A DNA stretch of 64,000 nt from Oscillatoriales cyanobacterium RM2_1_1 (GCA_012033335.1 JAAURB010000014.1:1-64000), one strand, 5' to 3'; shown: positions 1 to 10,412, counted from the first letter of the stretch. Made by a program: numbers and translations. The notes: a model not told the origin generated them from the sequence alone.

Positions 1-69
1 GGGGTTGAAGGGGGCAGTCCGCCCCTTCAACCCCCTACTGTTTGATAATTAATTACAACCATCTACTTA
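1..69 (+). repeat. F1 MITE-like repeat, copy A (truncated by window edge)
   Basis: This is the right-hand part of a dispersed intergenic repeat. It shows a 13-bp stem (1-13 with 22-34) and then the right end TAATTAATTACAACC...CTACTTA, which also occurs at 34336-34451, 52756-52870 and, inverted, at 13942-14061. The left half lies outside the window. No coding capacity is seen. Confidence 0.75.
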
Positions 70-87
70 ACCCTCTTTAAAAACCTC

Positions 88-120
88 TTTGAAAGCCCCC
101 GCAGCACGGAGGCTTTCAAA
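88..120 (-). terminator. Hairpin, likely terminator of the Ser/Thr kinase gene
   Basis: A perfect 10-bp inverted repeat TTTGAAAGCC / GGCTTTCAAA (88-97 and 111-120) encloses a 13-nt loop. Read on the minus strand it is followed by GAGGTTTTTAAAG, a short T-run, so it fits a Rho-independent terminator for the leftward kinase gene. The rest of 121-269 shows no gene. Confidence 0.5.
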
Positions 121-269
121 ATATTTGGCCCGTCGCCAATTAACGGAGTTGATCCAAATAGCCTTATTGACTGACAAATCTTTTGTGTGATTGCCTGAAC
201 CGCCCTCTCCCGCTCTAGGAAAGGAGTGGGGGGTGAGGGCGAGGGAGTTCTGTCGGTGAGTCAGATAAA

Positions 270-488
270 TTAGCTAACGGGTTCATCTTTTTCGGGGTTG
301 CTTTCCGGGAAAAAGGTTGGCTGTTTGGGATCAGGCTTGGAAGAATTGCTGTTGTCAGATGGCGGAGCTGGAGTCGGCCCTGGCGTTGGAATTGGAGCTG
401 GAACTGGGGCTGGGGGTTGGGGTAGGAGCTGGTTCGGGGGTAGGAGTAGCGGTGGGAGTGGGTTCAGGTTTAGGAATCAATTCAGGAT
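270..488 (-). other. Out-of-frame proline-rich continuation of the kinase C-terminus
   Basis: Beyond the kinase stop at 489-491 the minus strand still encodes proline-rich protein, but in shifted frames. Adding one C to the C6 run at 506-511 gives a reading PQDPEVDPELIPKPEPTP down to about 415. After a second shift at the C5 run 412-416, the original frame reads PAPVPAPIPTPGPTPAPP and then a charged tail ending ...PEKDEPVS at a TAA at 270-272. The kinase therefore probably once ended, or really ends, at 270, giving about 634 residues. The glycine-rich plus-strand readings here are shadows of this tail. Confidence 0.55.
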
Positions 489-2174
489 CTACCTCTGGAT
501 CTTGAGGGGGGTTCCTCTTCCGGTAAGGGAGGCGGTTTCCTCAGGGATTGGGGTGGGTTCGAGTTCGGGGTCGGGGTCAGGGGCAGGAGTGGGGCTGATC
601 GGAGGCAAGGAATCTACCACTTCAATTTCTATGACATAGTTACTTTCTGGTAAACCGGGTAGGGTTCTCAGTTGAATCGTGTAATCGCCGTCGGCAGACA
701 ATGTTCCCTGCCAGACAGAAACTCCCTCAGCCCGGCTGTCCACTGGATTCTGGCGAGGATCCAGTAACGTCAACAAAACCCCCCGTCCAGCAACATCCGT
801 GTAGAGTTGTTGACCCTGGGAGGCCGAGATCAGATAGTTTACTGTTTCATTGGATTTCAAATAGCCTTCAATTACGGTTGGTTCCCCCGGAACAACCTTC
901 AAGCGCCGGGTTAGCACCTTGGGGAGAGGCGGCGGTTCTGGGGTCGCAGGGGGTATTGGAGTCGGGGAAAACTCTGGGGTGGGAGTGGGCTCAGGAATCG
1001 GCTCAGGAATTGGGGTCGGTGTTGCTTCAGGGCTGGACGCTTCAATTGGCGGTGGTTTGGGCCGGGTTCGGGTAGTGGAATCGATCAGGGCATTGACTAA
1101 TACCCAGGATCCCCATCCCGTGAGTAAAGCAATGACTATTCCAGAGGTGATGGCTGCTAGAGGATTTTCCCAGAGAGATTGTCGAATACCCCTAGAGGGT
1201 TGGGGAGTAGACGGACTGGTTGCAGGGGCGGCAGGATTAATGGCAGGTCGTCCCACTGCCACTGTTTTCATCTCCGACAGGCTCAAGGGTACAGATGGGT
1301 TGGACGAGCCACTGGCGGTTCCTGAAGTGGCCAGGGCTTTTTCAACCTCTAAGGCGGACTGATAGCGATCGCCCGGTTGCCGACTGAGCATCCGATTGAT
1401 CACATAGGCAAGCTCAGGACTGACATTCACCCAGCGTTGCCAATTCCAGGTCAGGGTATTCTGATCCATCAAGTGTTGCGGTTCCTGTCCCGTCATCAGC
1501 ACAATGGTGGTGACAGCTAAGGCGTAGAGATCGCTACTGAGAGAGACTTTCCCCATCTGAAGCTGTTCAATCGGGGCATAGCCCACCTTGCCGACCCGGG
1601 TTGCCGGCGGTAGGGTCAAGTTTTGAGATTGAATTTGAGATTGCACCTGGGTGACAATCTCATTCACCACTCCAAAATCAATCAAAACGGGCAATTGATC
1701 CCGCTGGCGCAGAATAATGTTATCTGGAGAGATATCCCGATGAATCACCCCCAAACTATGGATATAACTCAGAACGGGAAGCATCTGTTTCAGGAATAAA
1801 ACGATTTCGGCCTCAGAAAAAGCCCTACCTCCAGCCGTTCGACGTTCATTCAATAGGGTGTGATAGGTTTTGCCTTCAACATAGTCCTGGACTAAGAATA
1901 AACGATGACCATCTTCAAAAACGGCACAAAATTGAGGAATTTGAGGATGGCGAATTTGGTAGAGAACCTGAGCTTCCCGCTGAAACAGTTCTTGAGATTT
2001 TTCAAAGGGATAGTTGCCAGTTTCAGGGGGAATAAATTCCTTGAGGGCGCAGCGTTCATTGAAACGGCCCAAATCTTCAGCCAGATAGGTACGACCAAAT
2101 CCGCCCTGACCGAGGAGATCAATCAGACGATAGCGACGCTGTAGAACCGTTCCGAGTGGAAGAGCAGATTGCAT
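489..2174 (-). CDS. Membrane-anchored serine/threonine protein kinase with extracytoplasmic PPC-like domain
   Basis: A Hanks-type kinase domain fills residues 15-285. The glycine loop is GQGGFG (22-27), the ATP-binding lysine is in ALKEF (K45), the catalytic loop is HRDISPDN (145-152) and the metal-binding motif is DFG (166-168), so the kinase looks active. The Ser in place of Lys after HRD is a variant I know from other cyanobacterial kinases. A Pro/Ser linker leads to one transmembrane helix (about 338-363), a PT-rich stalk, and a beta-rich domain (about 425-520) resembling the bacterial pre-peptidase C-terminal (PPC) fold. That domain is expected outside the membrane and could sense a ligand; this is inference. 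The C-terminus is cut by a frame break (see 270-488). The gene lies downstream of the YqeY-like gene on the same strand, 238 bases apart. Confidence 0.9.
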   Translation of the reverse strand: MQSALPLGTVLQRRYRLIDLLGQGGFGRTYLAEDLGRFNERCALKEFIPPETGNYPFEKSQELFQREAQVLYQIRHPQIPQFCAVFEDGHRLFLVQDYVEGKTYHTLLNERRTAGGRAFSEAEIVLFLKQMLPVLSYIHSLGVIHRDISPDNIILRQRDQLPVLIDFGVVNEIVTQVQSQIQSQNLTLPPATRVGKVGYAPIEQLQMGKVSLSSDLYALAVTTIVLMTGQEPQHLMDQNTLTWNWQRWVNVSPELAYVINRMLSRQPGDRYQSALEVEKALATSGTASGSSNPSVPLSLSEMKTVAVGRPAINPAAPATSPSTPQPSRGIRQSLWENPLAAITSGIVIALLTGWGSWVLVNALIDSTTRTRPKPPPIEASSPEATPTPIPEPIPEPTPTPEFSPTPIPPATPEPPPLPKVLTRRLKVVPGEPTVIEGYLKSNETVNYLISASQGQQLYTDVAGRGVLLTLLDPRQNPVDSRAEGVSVWQGTLSADGDYTIQLRTLPGLPESNYVIEIEVVDSLPPISPTPAPDPDPELEPTPIPEETASLTGRGTPLKIQR

Positions 2175-2412
2175 AGTATGCCTGAATTAGAGGGGACGCA
2201 GACAAAGCAGATTGACCGAGTACCGATGCACCCTTGAAATTGAAATATGCCATCAAACGGACAACTTTCCCTTAAGACATTCACTTCTCCTCAATAACTT
2301 CAGTAAGCTTTCCCCAGATTTCGCTAACCGTAGAGTAGTTTCGCAAATATTTGAGAATCTTAATCTAGCTTCTCAAAATTCAGATGACTTTGGAGAAACT
2401 TAAGACAAGAAC

Positions 2413-2868
2413 TTAAGATAACTTTGCCTTGACCATATCCTGAACCTTCTTGCCATCCGCCTGACCTTTCAATCGTTGCATTGCCGGCCCCATGACCTTT
2501 CCCATATCCTTTGGTGAACTGGCTCCCGCCGCTTCAATCAGTTCGTCGATCACGGCTGCAATCTCGGCATCAGAGAGCTGCTGGGGCAGGTACTCCTCAA
2601 TAATAGCCAGCTCTGCGGCTTCCTGTTCCGCCAGGTCTTCCCGTCCAGCTTTGCGATACTGTTCGATGGAGTCCCGCCGTTGCTTGGCTTGCTGGATCAG
2701 GGCTGCAAGTTCTTGTTCAGGGTTTAGACTGGTTTGTCCCTCTCCCCGAGCCGTTGATTCCTGCTCAATCAAGACCTTCTTGATGCTGCGAACCGTTTCC
2801 AATCGCACCTTGTCCTTCGCCTTCATCGCCGCCTTGATATCTTCAGTGATGCGATCTTTTAAGCTCAT
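2413..2868 (-). CDS. GatB/YqeY domain-containing protein
   Basis: This 151-residue protein matches the YqeY family, which shares the C-terminal tail-binding domain of the GatB amidotransferase subunit. Hallmarks are the N-terminal MSLKDRITEDIKAAMKAKDK, the QAKQRRDSIEQYRKAGR stretch and the EEYLPQQLSDAEI motif. The family has been linked to tRNA handling, but no precise reaction is established. I start at the ATG at 2868 because family members begin MSLK; an upstream in-frame codon at 2907 would add 13 unrelated residues. It is a free-standing gene divergent from prs. Confidence 0.88.
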   Translation of the reverse strand: MSLKDRITEDIKAAMKAKDKVRLETVRSIKKVLIEQESTARGEGQTSLNPEQELAALIQQAKQRRDSIEQYRKAGREDLAEQEAAELAIIEEYLPQQLSDAEIAAVIDELIEAAGASSPKDMGKVMGPAMQRLKGQADGKKVQDMVKAKLS

Positions 2869-3205
2869 AAGCCAATATCCTGAATTTGTGCTCTCCCGAA
2901 GTGTCACCCCAAATTTGGGCCTGTATAAAATTCTAGATCGGAGTTTGTGCTTCTTTCATTGATGGTTGTTTTTTGTGCTGATTTAGTTTTAGCTGAACTT
3001 TTACTTTCTGCCTGAAAAACACCGATCATCATGGCTGTTCCACTGGATTGACTCCCTGCCCCTGAGGGAATAGTTGACGAAGATCAAGGTTGAATCAGAA
3101 GATAGAGTTCGGCAAGAGTTCTGCCCAGGAATGTAACGTCTGACGCTTAGCATCCCCTGAGGCAGAATGCTAAGATTGCCTGTGAATGAATTGCGAGGCC
3201 AGGCT

Positions 3206-4201
3206 GTGATCCACTCTGCTACTTTACCCCTTCCAAGTTCTGAACCGGTTGATCCCCATCATCATCGACTCCGACTCTTTTCAGGATCGGCAAACGTCCT
3301 CCTGGCAATGGAGGTCGGTCGCTACCTGGGGATTGATCTAGGGCCAATGGTTCGCAAACGGTTTGCTGATGGAGAACTGTATGTGCAAATTCAAGAGTCT
3401 ATTCGGGGCTGCGATGTCTATTTGATTCAGCCCTGCTGCTGCCCTGTCAATGATCACCTGATGGAGCTGCTGATTATGATTGATGCTTGTCGCCGGGCAT
3501 CAGCTCGACAAATTACAGCAGTGATCCCATACTATGGCTACGCTAGGGCAGATCGTAAAACTGCAGGGCGAGAATCCATCACCGCAAAGTTAGTAGCCAA
3601 TTTGATTACGAAAGCCGGAGCCGGTCGAATTCTGGCCATGGATTTACATTCTGCTCAAATTCAAGGGTACTTTGATATTCCGTTTGACCATGTTTATGGA
3701 TCTCCGGTAATTTTGGACTATCTCCTCAGTCAGCAACTCTCCGATATTGTTGTGGTCTCCCCCGATGTCGGAGGGGTAGCTCGGGCCCGAGCATTTGCCA
3801 AGAAGCTAGATGATGCCCCTCTAGCCATCATCGATAAACGCCGTCAGGCCCATAACGTGGCTGAAGTATTGAACGTGATCGGAGATGTTGAGGGTAAAAC
3901 CGCTGTCTTGGTCGATGACATGATTGATACCGCTGGCACAATTACTGAAGGAGCCAAATTACTGCGAGAAAAGGGGGCCCGCCAGGTTTATGCCTGTGCG
4001 ACCCATGCGGTCTTTTCCCCGCCAGCCATAGAGCGGCTGTCTGAACCGGGACTGTTTGAGGAAATCATTGTCACCAATACGATTCCTGTGGCTCCAGACA
4101 AAGAATTTAAGCCCCTGAAAATCCTATCGGTAGCAAATCTTCTGGGGGAGACGATCTGGCGAATTCACGAAGATAGCTCGGTGAGCATTATGTTTCGGTA
4201 A
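3206..4201 (+). CDS. prs: Ribose-phosphate pyrophosphokinase (PRPP synthetase)
   Basis: It makes PRPP from ribose 5-phosphate and ATP, feeding purine, pyrimidine, histidine and tryptophan synthesis in the cytosol. The sequence carries the family motifs RLRLFSGSAN, KRFADGELYVQIQESIRG, YYGYARADRK and the PRPP-binding loop VLVDDMIDTAGT, and has the usual length of about 331 residues. I choose the GTG at 3206, preceded by GAGG at good spacing, because cyanobacterial orthologues start near this point. An ATG at 3167 would add 13 residues and cannot be excluded. It is monocistronic, with a hairpin directly downstream. Confidence 0.95.
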   Translation: MIHSATLPLPSSEPVDPHHHRLRLFSGSANVLLAMEVGRYLGIDLGPMVRKRFADGELYVQIQESIRGCDVYLIQPCCCPVNDHLMELLIMIDACRRASARQITAVIPYYGYARADRKTAGRESITAKLVANLITKAGAGRILAMDLHSAQIQGYFDIPFDHVYGSPVILDYLLSQQLSDIVVVSPDVGGVARARAFAKKLDDAPLAIIDKRRQAHNVAEVLNVIGDVEGKTAVLVDDMIDTAGTITEGAKLLREKGARQVYACATHAVFSPPAIERLSEPGLFEEIIVTNTIPVAPDKEFKPLKILSVANLLGETIWRIHEDSSVSIMFR

Positions 4202-4209
4202 GGAGTTTG

Positions 4210-4240
4210 CTGTAGAGATTTTAACTAGAGATCTCTACAG
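4210..4240. terminator. Hairpin between convergent prs and GT9 genes
   Basis: A perfect 10-bp stem CTGTAGAGAT / ATCTCTACAG with an 11-nt loop sits 8 bases after the prs stop. The GT9 gene ends 40 bases further on from the opposite strand, so this is probably a shared or bidirectional terminator. Confidence 0.6.
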
Positions 4241-4281
4241 TATTTACTTCTACAGTATTCAACCGCTACAGCACAGGCTGG

Positions 4282-5244
4282 CTAGCCTCCCCAGATTTTT
4301 TGCAAAACCTGGCTGGGGGCTATGTCTGCCATATTTCCTGTAGATGACCTGATCCCGATCGCGCGATCGCCCTGAGGCAGAAGCTTCTGTGGATCAGTCG
4401 GGCCAAATAGAGCAATCGTATAAGTCCCTACAGCAACCGCCAGGTGCATTGGAGCACTATCTGTACAAATCATTAAATTGGCGGCGGCAATCATCGCGGC
4501 TAGCTTACCCACATCATCGGGGCTGGTGACTTTGACATCAGAGCAACGCTGCAGGAGTTCATTTGTGACTTCCATATCCTCTGGCCCACTGATCATTACC
4601 ACTGGGAGATTAGGCTGGCGCTGCTGAATCTCCTGGATAATCTGTTGCCACTGCTCCACCGGGTAAATCTTGTCGATGCCCTTGACTTGAGCCAGTTGAC
4701 TGGAGCCCCCATGAATCAAAATATAGCCGCTGTCCTTTACCCCCAAACGCTGCTGCTCTCGCTCTGCCCAATCAATGTCAGACTTAGGTACATTAATGGC
4801 TAACCCGGAGAAGGGCGGATTGATCCCCAATCCTGAGAGCAAATCATGGTACATCTCTGCGGCATATTGCTCGGTTTTGAGGGGAACAGCGTGGGTCAGG
4901 AACCTCGCCCCTGTACTGCCGTCATAGCCGATCCGGGTGGGAATCCCCGTCAGCCATAGGGCAAACCCAACTGTCCACCGTTGTCCCAGGGAGAGGACGA
5001 CATCGTATTCGCGATCGCGGATAATTTCTAAAATATTGGCAAAATCTGCCAGACCGTTCCGATCTTTAAAGTCATAAATTAAGACTTCTGAAACCGATTT
5101 GCAAACTCGGTAGGCTCCTTTTGACCGAGGCTCAGTAATCACAGTGATCTTGGCATCGGGACGAATATGCTTTAAATCATCCAGGGTAGGAAAAAATAGA
5201 ATCTGATCACCGATTCCACCGGGTACAAGGGCTAGTATTTTCAT
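4282..5244 (-). CDS. Glycosyltransferase family 9 (heptosyltransferase-like)
   Basis: The 320-residue protein has the two-domain GT-B architecture of family GT9. It begins with the beta-strand and loop ALVPGGIGDQILFFPTL. The second half carries YILIHGGSSQLAQVKG, a sugar-nucleotide-binding region, and the typical CTDSAPMHLAVAVGTYTIALFGPTDP close to the end. GT9 enzymes usually add heptose or related sugars to lipopolysaccharide; the donor here is unknown. It is divergent from ispD across a 70-bp gap, an arrangement I recognise from other cyanobacteria. Confidence 0.88.
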   Translation of the reverse strand: MKILALVPGGIGDQILFFPTLDDLKHIRPDAKITVITEPRSKGAYRVCKSVSEVLIYDFKDRNGLADFANILEIIRDREYDVVLSLGQRWTVGFALWLTGIPTRIGYDGSTGARFLTHAVPLKTEQYAAEMYHDLLSGLGINPPFSGLAINVPKSDIDWAEREQQRLGVKDSGYILIHGGSSQLAQVKGIDKIYPVEQWQQIIQEIQQRQPNLPVVMISGPEDMEVTNELLQRCSDVKVTSPDDVGKLAAMIAAANLMICTDSAPMHLAVAVGTYTIALFGPTDPQKLLPQGDRAIGIRSSTGNMADIAPSQVLQKIWGG

Positions 5245-5314
5245 GTTTAAGGGGTTAATCTACTGATCGGCTCCATTTTACCTAGAATCCTTCATTCCCA
5301 GTTCAAATCTCAAG

Positions 5315-6013
5315 ATGCATTTACTAATTCCAGCAGCAGGTTCAGGACGACGCATGGAGAGCGATCGCAATAAGTTACTGCTGACGTTGCTGGGTCAACC
5401 GTTATTGGCCTGGACATTAAAGGCCGCTGCTGACGCTAGGGCTCTGGACTGGATTGGCATTATTGCTCAGCCCAAAGACTTTCCAGCGTTTCAGGGGATT
5501 TTAGCAGAACTGACCCTAACCATTCCGGTTCAGATCATCCAGGGGGGAGAAACCCGCCAACAATCAGTTTACCAGGGGTTGCAAGCTCTGCCTCCAGAAG
5601 CGGATCAAGTTTTAATTCACGATGGGGCTCGGTGTCTGGCCAGCCCTGAATTGTTTGATCGCTGTGCAGAGGCTTTGCCGCAATGTTCTGGACTGATTGC
5701 TGCTGTTCCTGTAAAAGACACCATTAAAGTTGTAGGGACTGATGGAATGGTTCAAAATACCCCGGATCGCAGTCAACTCTGGGCGGCCCAAACCCCCCAG
5801 GGATTTGATCTGGCGTTGCTGAAACAATGTCATGAACGGGGACTAAAGCAGGGTTGGGTGGTCACCGATGATGCCGCTCTGTTTGAAAAGTGTGGTTTAT
5901 CTGTTCAGATTGTTCCGGGAGAGGAAACCAACCTGAAACTGACCACACCAATTGATCTGAGGATGGCGGAATTTATTCTCAAGGAACGACAAGCCCTTAA
6001 AAACAACCCCTAA
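5315..6013 (+). CDS. ispD: 2-C-methyl-D-erythritol 4-phosphate cytidylyltransferase
   Basis: This is the third step of the plastid-type (MEP) isoprenoid pathway: it joins CTP to methylerythritol 4-phosphate. Visible motifs are the nucleotide-binding PAAGSGRRM at the N-terminus with the downstream lysine in DRNKLLL, the VLIHDGARCL loop, the PVKDTIK motif and the VTDDAALFE segment near residue 185. Its 232 residues are normal for the family. The start is ATG with no clear Shine-Dalgarno sequence. The pathway supplies carotenoids, phytol and quinone tails. Confidence 0.95.
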   Translation: MHLLIPAAGSGRRMESDRNKLLLTLLGQPLLAWTLKAAADARALDWIGIIAQPKDFPAFQGILAELTLTIPVQIIQGGETRQQSVYQGLQALPPEADQVLIHDGARCLASPELFDRCAEALPQCSGLIAAVPVKDTIKVVGTDGMVQNTPDRSQLWAAQTPQGFDLALLKQCHERGLKQGWVVTDDAALFEKCGLSVQIVPGEETNLKLTTPIDLRMAEFILKERQALKNNP

Positions 6014-6172
6014 AGACAAAATCCTTGAAGATAACTTTGCCATGGAGAACCTTGTCCCAGAGCATGGAATCGAGCCCAATCAGAACCTAGGGCGATTGAA
6101 GTTCAGAACATTCCGCAGATAGCCTGGATTAGAATTATTTCCTGGGTTAATTTCCCAGATTAATTCTCCTGT

Positions 6173-8614
6173 TTAATTACCTTCAGGCGGCACGGGAGCC
6201 ACAACCGGAATGGTAGTCGGTTCCACTTGAAAAACATCCCTTAATGCTTCCTGCAGGCTAGCACGCATGACAATCCGATCATTGTAGGCCACGACAACTC
6301 GGGCTAAAGTTGGCAGACTATTTTCTGTGGCTTCTAAGTAAATGGGTTCCACATAGAGTAGAGAATTTTCAATCGGAATCACCAGTAAATTGCCCTGAAC
6401 CGCTCGGGATCCCTGACGATTCCACAGGGAAATCTGCTCTGAAATCTCAGGTTTTTGATTGATTAAGGCTTCAATTTGCTCTGGGCCAAATACCAGCCGT
6501 TGTTTCGGAAAGCGATAGAGGAGTAACTTGCCATATTGTTCTCCATCAGACCGGGCCGCTAGCCAGGCAATTAAATTAATCCGACTGGTGGGGGTAAAAG
6601 GTTGGAGAATGATAAACTCTTCTTCTGGGGCTCCAGGCAGCTTAATAATCAGATAATAGGGCTCAACCGCCTGGGATTCTGTGCCATAAATTTCTCTAGG
6701 AATCCGCCATTGATCCTCACGATTGTAGAAAACCCTGGGATCATCCATGTGATAGACCAACAATCGGTCAGCCTGTACCTTAAACAAATCCACGGGATAG
6801 CGAATATGCACCCTCAAGGATTCAGGCATGGTCTCTATGGACTGAAATAGTTCCGGAAAAACAGCTCGCCAACTGGTAATAATCGGATCAACTTCAGGGA
6901 TTTCCAGGTAATAGAATTTAATTGAGCCATTATAGGCATCCACTACCACTTTGACGGAGTTGCGAATGTAGTTAACTCCAGTTTTTCCTGGATCTGAATA
7001 AGGATAGCGATCGCTGGTGGTGTAGGCATCGAGAATCCAGTACAGATAGGTTTCTTGAGATGCTGTTGTCCCAGCCTGATCTAAATTGGCATTCGCAGAG
7101 ACCAGATAAGGATCACTGTCATACTGTAAAAAGGGAGCTATTGTTTTCACCCGTTCCATAATATTGCGGCGAAATAAAAGCTTGGTCTCTGGAGAAAAAT
7201 TCCGGGTGAAAACCATCTGCCAATTTCGCAAACGATTGGCAAATAGAAACCGCTTCCAGCCTTGGCCCATGACAATGCCACCCGCACCATCGTAAACGTT
7301 GTAAACATTATCATTGCCCAGGGGATAATCCAGTTCCTGCACCCGGGTCGATGTCATGACATTCGTATCCGTCAATTCGCCGTAGTAAATTCTAGGTCTG
7401 CCAATCGGAATACTATCGCGCACCCGGGGCGAAACCTCTAAGACGCTATCGGGTTCCAGCCTGGGATCGGCCCCAATCTCCCGGACAAAGTATTCAGGCA
7501 AGCCCCCCTCACCCACGGTATTTACTGGAGACAGGGTAAAGCCATAGCCATGGGTATAGACCAGATGTTTATTAATCCAGGTTTGAGCTTCCTGGGGAAC
7601 CGCAGCATAGTCCAATTCCCGGGCAGCAATTAAAACCTGTTGTTTCTCGGTGCGATCCTGAACAGTTGGAGCTTGGGGGGATTCTAGCAAAGTATACCGA
7701 TCCACATCCGCATCAAAAAAGGCATAATAGGGGCGAATTTGCTGCAACTGTTTGTTAGTTTGCAACAGGGGACGCACATCCCAGAGGCGAATATTGCGAA
7801 TCGTCAAATCATTATTTTGAATATCGGCGTAGGTCAGCCCTGCTCCTGGATCAAAGGTCTCGATATCGATCACATCGAGGCCAAACGCCTCCCGGGTAAA
7901 CTGAATATTGCGCTGAATAAAAGGAGTTTCTCGCTCCAACTCATTCGGTTGTACCACCAGTCGTTGAACCAGAATCGGCAGCAGGATCACCACCACAAAC
8001 AGGGAAACCAGATACCAACCTAAAATCACCCTAAGGGAATAGCTATCGGCAAATAGCTTAGGAGTCAAGACACTTCTGATAGAATTGCGGCGGAACCCCA
8101 GGGTTTTCAGACCGGCTTCAATATAGGGCCGAATCGTCTTAACGGAGAAGAAGGCTTGCCAGAAGAGGAATAGGGCGATCGCCCCAGTAATCCAGAAGAA
8201 AACCGTATAGGCCGGAACCTGAACAGCAATATCCGTGTAGCTTGCCCCATATACCACCCCTCGGGAAAAATACAGCAATTTGTAGCGAGCAATCCACAGG
8301 GCCAGGGCAATACTCAGCATCAATCCCCCTCCCAACCCATGCAAATGGCGCTGTTGAGGTTGGGAAAATCCCGGAAATCTTCCCTGACTGAAACTATTGC
8401 CAGAGAGCAGATAACACATAGTACACCCTAAAAACCCGATCAACGTCAGACCAAACAGCCAGAATTCTAATAAATAGCCAATCGGTAATGTAAAAATATA
8501 AAAGCCAATATCCAGATGGAATAAGTCTTCCTGGCGATTAAACGGGACAGGATGTAAAAATTGCATCACGTTCCCCCAATGACTCGACAGCACCAGACCA
8601 AATCCCAGACTCAA
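6173..8614 (-). CDS. UPF0182 family membrane protein, C-terminal part (frame break)
   Basis: This is the larger part of a UPF0182 (COG1615) protein: the later membrane helices followed by a long extracytoplasmic region with family segments such as [14 protein letters not shown] and DREDQWRIP-like stretches. The first residues, [13 protein letters not shown], continue the last helix of the fragment encoded at 8611-9201, and the apparent TTG start at 8614 is only the point where this frame opens. One added base in the CCC or TTTT run beside the HIP1 site at 8621-8628 would fuse the two into a protein of about 1009 residues, the usual family size. Function is unknown for the whole family. Confidence 0.85.
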   Translation of the reverse strand: MSLGFGLVLSSHWGNVMQFLHPVPFNRQEDLFHLDIGFYIFTLPIGYLLEFWLFGLTLIGFLGCTMCYLLSGNSFSQGRFPGFSQPQQRHLHGLGGGLMLSIALALWIARYKLLYFSRGVVYGASYTDIAVQVPAYTVFFWITGAIALFLFWQAFFSVKTIRPYIEAGLKTLGFRRNSIRSVLTPKLFADSYSLRVILGWYLVSLFVVVILLPILVQRLVVQPNELERETPFIQRNIQFTREAFGLDVIDIETFDPGAGLTYADIQNNDLTIRNIRLWDVRPLLQTNKQLQQIRPYYAFFDADVDRYTLLESPQAPTVQDRTEKQQVLIAARELDYAAVPQEAQTWINKHLVYTHGYGFTLSPVNTVGEGGLPEYFVREIGADPRLEPDSVLEVSPRVRDSIPIGRPRIYYGELTDTNVMTSTRVQELDYPLGNDNVYNVYDGAGGIVMGQGWKRFLFANRLRNWQMVFTRNFSPETKLLFRRNIMERVKTIAPFLQYDSDPYLVSANANLDQAGTTASQETYLYWILDAYTTSDRYPYSDPGKTGVNYIRNSVKVVVDAYNGSIKFYYLEIPEVDPIITSWRAVFPELFQSIETMPESLRVHIRYPVDLFKVQADRLLVYHMDDPRVFYNREDQWRIPREIYGTESQAVEPYYLIIKLPGAPEEEFIILQPFTPTSRINLIAWLAARSDGEQYGKLLLYRFPKQRLVFGPEQIEALINQKPEISEQISLWNRQGSRAVQGNLLVIPIENSLLYVEPIYLEATENSLPTLARVVVAYNDRIVMRASLQEALRDVFQVEPTTIPVVAPVPPEGN

Positions 8615-9201
8615 AATAGGGCGATCGCCCAGCAGGTCGTTTGGGGGCGAGTCAGCAGAAAAAAGATAGTTCCAGCGAGGGCCAGAATTTGCCAGCCTCG
8701 AATCGGGTAAAAGGCGTGCTGCACTCCTTCAATGCCGAATCGGTCAGGTAGGTCGGGAATGGTTAAGGCTCCCTCAAAGAGCGGACGCAAATATTCAAAA
8801 AATACCTGGCCATAGTACACCAGCACAAGTCCCAGCACCGCTGATAAACTCAAACTAAACCCTAGAAGCCAGCTAAATTTCAAAGCGGCAGGGGGGGTAT
8901 TCGCCAAGTCAGCAAAATAGGCCGTTTTGGGTCGAGTTTGAGGGGTGGAGGGTAAATCGCCCCGATGTCCGGACTGATATTGGTTGACCAAACCCAGATT
9001 TACAATCGAAAACACAGCCGTGATCCCAAATCCCAGTAAGCCCAAAACCACTTGGGCGGTGAGGCGTTTCCAAAAGACCGACAGATAGCCAACCACCTGG
9101 AACCACAATACATCTGCGATCACATAAGTGACCAAGTGCAGCAGTAGGAGCAGTCCTAATACCGCTAATCCGATGGGGATGATTCGTCTTTGTAGAGCCA
9201 T
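8611..9201 (-). CDS. UPF0182 family membrane protein, N-terminal part (frame break)
   Basis: About 196 residues with four hydrophobic helices, starting [16 protein letters not shown] and ending ...TCWAIALF before a TGA at 8611-8613. It matches the N-terminus of UPF0182, and its last hydrophobic segment runs directly into the downstream fragment when one base is added. I start at the ATG at 9201; a GTG at 9210 is also open. The upstream hairpin at 9314-9347 separates it from the sigma-factor gene, so it probably has its own promoter at 9210-9310. Confidence 0.82.
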   Translation of the reverse strand: MALQRRIIPIGLAVLGLLLLLHLVTYVIADVLWFQVVGYLSVFWKRLTAQVVLGLLGFGITAVFSIVNLGLVNQYQSGHRGDLPSTPQTRPKTAYFADLANTPPAALKFSWLLGFSLSLSAVLGLVLVYYGQVFFEYLRPLFEGALTIPDLPDRFGIEGVQHAFYPIRGWQILALAGTIFFLLTRPQTTCWAIALF

Positions 9202-9313
9202 TGAATCCACTTTGAGCCCCTTAGGCAGGGTTGTTTTTTATTCTAGGACAAAAATTTTGATCCCTTTAGAATGTGATCGCATTCTCATTTGAACAGATCA
9301 ATCTCTAATCAGC

Positions 9314-9347
9314 CAGAACCCGACCCTTCTGGAAAGGCCGGGTTCTG
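9314..9347 (-). terminator. Hairpin downstream of the group 2 sigma gene
   Basis: A 9-bp perfect stem CAGAACCCG / CGGGTTCTG with a 16-nt loop lies 52 bases beyond the sigma-factor stop and before the UPF0182 gene. There is no strong T-tract on the minus strand, so terminator function is likely but not certain. Confidence 0.5.
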
Positions 9348-9398
9348 ATCCCAGAGTATTGGACTTCAAGTAAACTGGTAAACTAAAGCAAACCAACC

Positions 9399-10400
9399 CT
9401 AAGATGCCAAATATTCTCGCACTTGTGCCTTACGGCGACGCAGGTGATTCAGGGCTTGATTTTCCAACTGTCGCACCCGCTCCCGGCTAATATTCATTCG
9501 AGCCCCCACCTTGGAAAGGGATAACTCTTTGCCATCCGCTAAGCCGTAACGCAGATTGATCACCTCTCGCTGCTGCGGAGTCAACTCATCAATCAGATTT
9601 TGTAAGTCCTGACGCAGCAACTCATGGGTCACATGGACATCAGCAGAAGCAGTTTCATCCTCCAAGAGCTCTTGCAACTCGGTGTCCTGATTGTCCCCAA
9701 CCCGCAGGTCAAGAGAAATTGGATGGCGAGAGGCCAGCAAATACTCCCGAATCTGGGCCGGTTCTAGCTCCAGTGCCTCAGCAATTTCAACCGGAGTCGG
9801 ATATCGCCCGACTTTCTGGAACAACTCTCGCTGTACCCGTTTGATCTTATTTAGCTTCTCGGTGATGTGAATCGGCAGACGAATGGTGCGACCGTTTTGC
9901 GCGATCGCCCGGGTGATCGCCTGTCTGACCCACCAGTAGGCATAGGTGGAAAATTTATAGCCTCGAGTTGGATCAAACTTTTCAACCCCTCGCTCTAGCC
10001 CCAGGGTACCTTCCTGAATCAAATCGAGGAACTCCATATTCCGCTTCTGGTACTTCTTGGCGATCGAAACCACCAGCCGAAGATTGGCTTCGATCATCTT
10101 TTGCTTAGCGCGATGACCCTGGCTCAAGGATTTTTCCAGTTCGGCCTCTGTCACTCCCACCTGCTCAGCCCATTCCGCCTGAGTCGGTTCCCGCTGCAAT
10201 GTCTTGGTGAGATTTGCTTTGGCTTCCTGCAGACTCATCATTTGTTGAACCTGCTTGCCATAGACAATCTCTTCTTCATGGCTCAGCAGTGGCACGCGAC
10301 CAATCTCGTGCAAGTAGGTTCTTACCATATCTGTGGAGACTTTGGGTCGCGCTTTTGAGCGATTTGAAGCGCCTTTTTTCTCAGGGTTAAGCGTTGGCAT
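9399..10400 (-). CDS. RNA polymerase sigma factor, RpoD-like group 2 (SigB/SigD type)
   Basis: This is a sigma-70 protein of about 333 residues without the long region 1.1 of the primary factor. Region 1.2 is [21 protein letters not shown]; regions 2.1-2.4 include [34 protein letters not shown] and [17 protein letters not shown]; region 4.2 is [21 protein letters not shown]. Group 2 factors in cyanobacteria respond to carbon, nitrogen, light and heat stress, but the sequence alone does not tell which paralogue this is. I prefer the ATG at 10400; a TTG at 10412 sits closer to an AGGGAG motif. A long upstream region may carry complex regulation. Confidence 0.93.
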   Translation of the reverse strand: MPTLNPEKKGASNRSKARPKVSTDMVRTYLHEIGRVPLLSHEEEIVYGKQVQQMMSLQEAKANLTKTLQREPTQAEWAEQVGVTEAELEKSLSQGHRAKQKMIEANLRLVVSIAKKYQKRNMEFLDLIQEGTLGLERGVEKFDPTRGYKFSTYAYWWVRQAITRAIAQNGRTIRLPIHITEKLNKIKRVQRELFQKVGRYPTPVEIAEALELEPAQIREYLLASRHPISLDLRVGDNQDTELQELLEDETASADVHVTHELLRQDLQNLIDELTPQQREVINLRYGLADGKELSLSKVGARMNISRERVRQLENQALNHLRRRKAQVREYLAS

Positions 10401-10412
10401 AATAGATATCAA

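Noticed and set aside
298-639. Plus-strand glycine-rich open frames opposite the kinase C-terminus
   Set aside because: They are the complement of the PT-rich kinase tail; composition explains them entirely.
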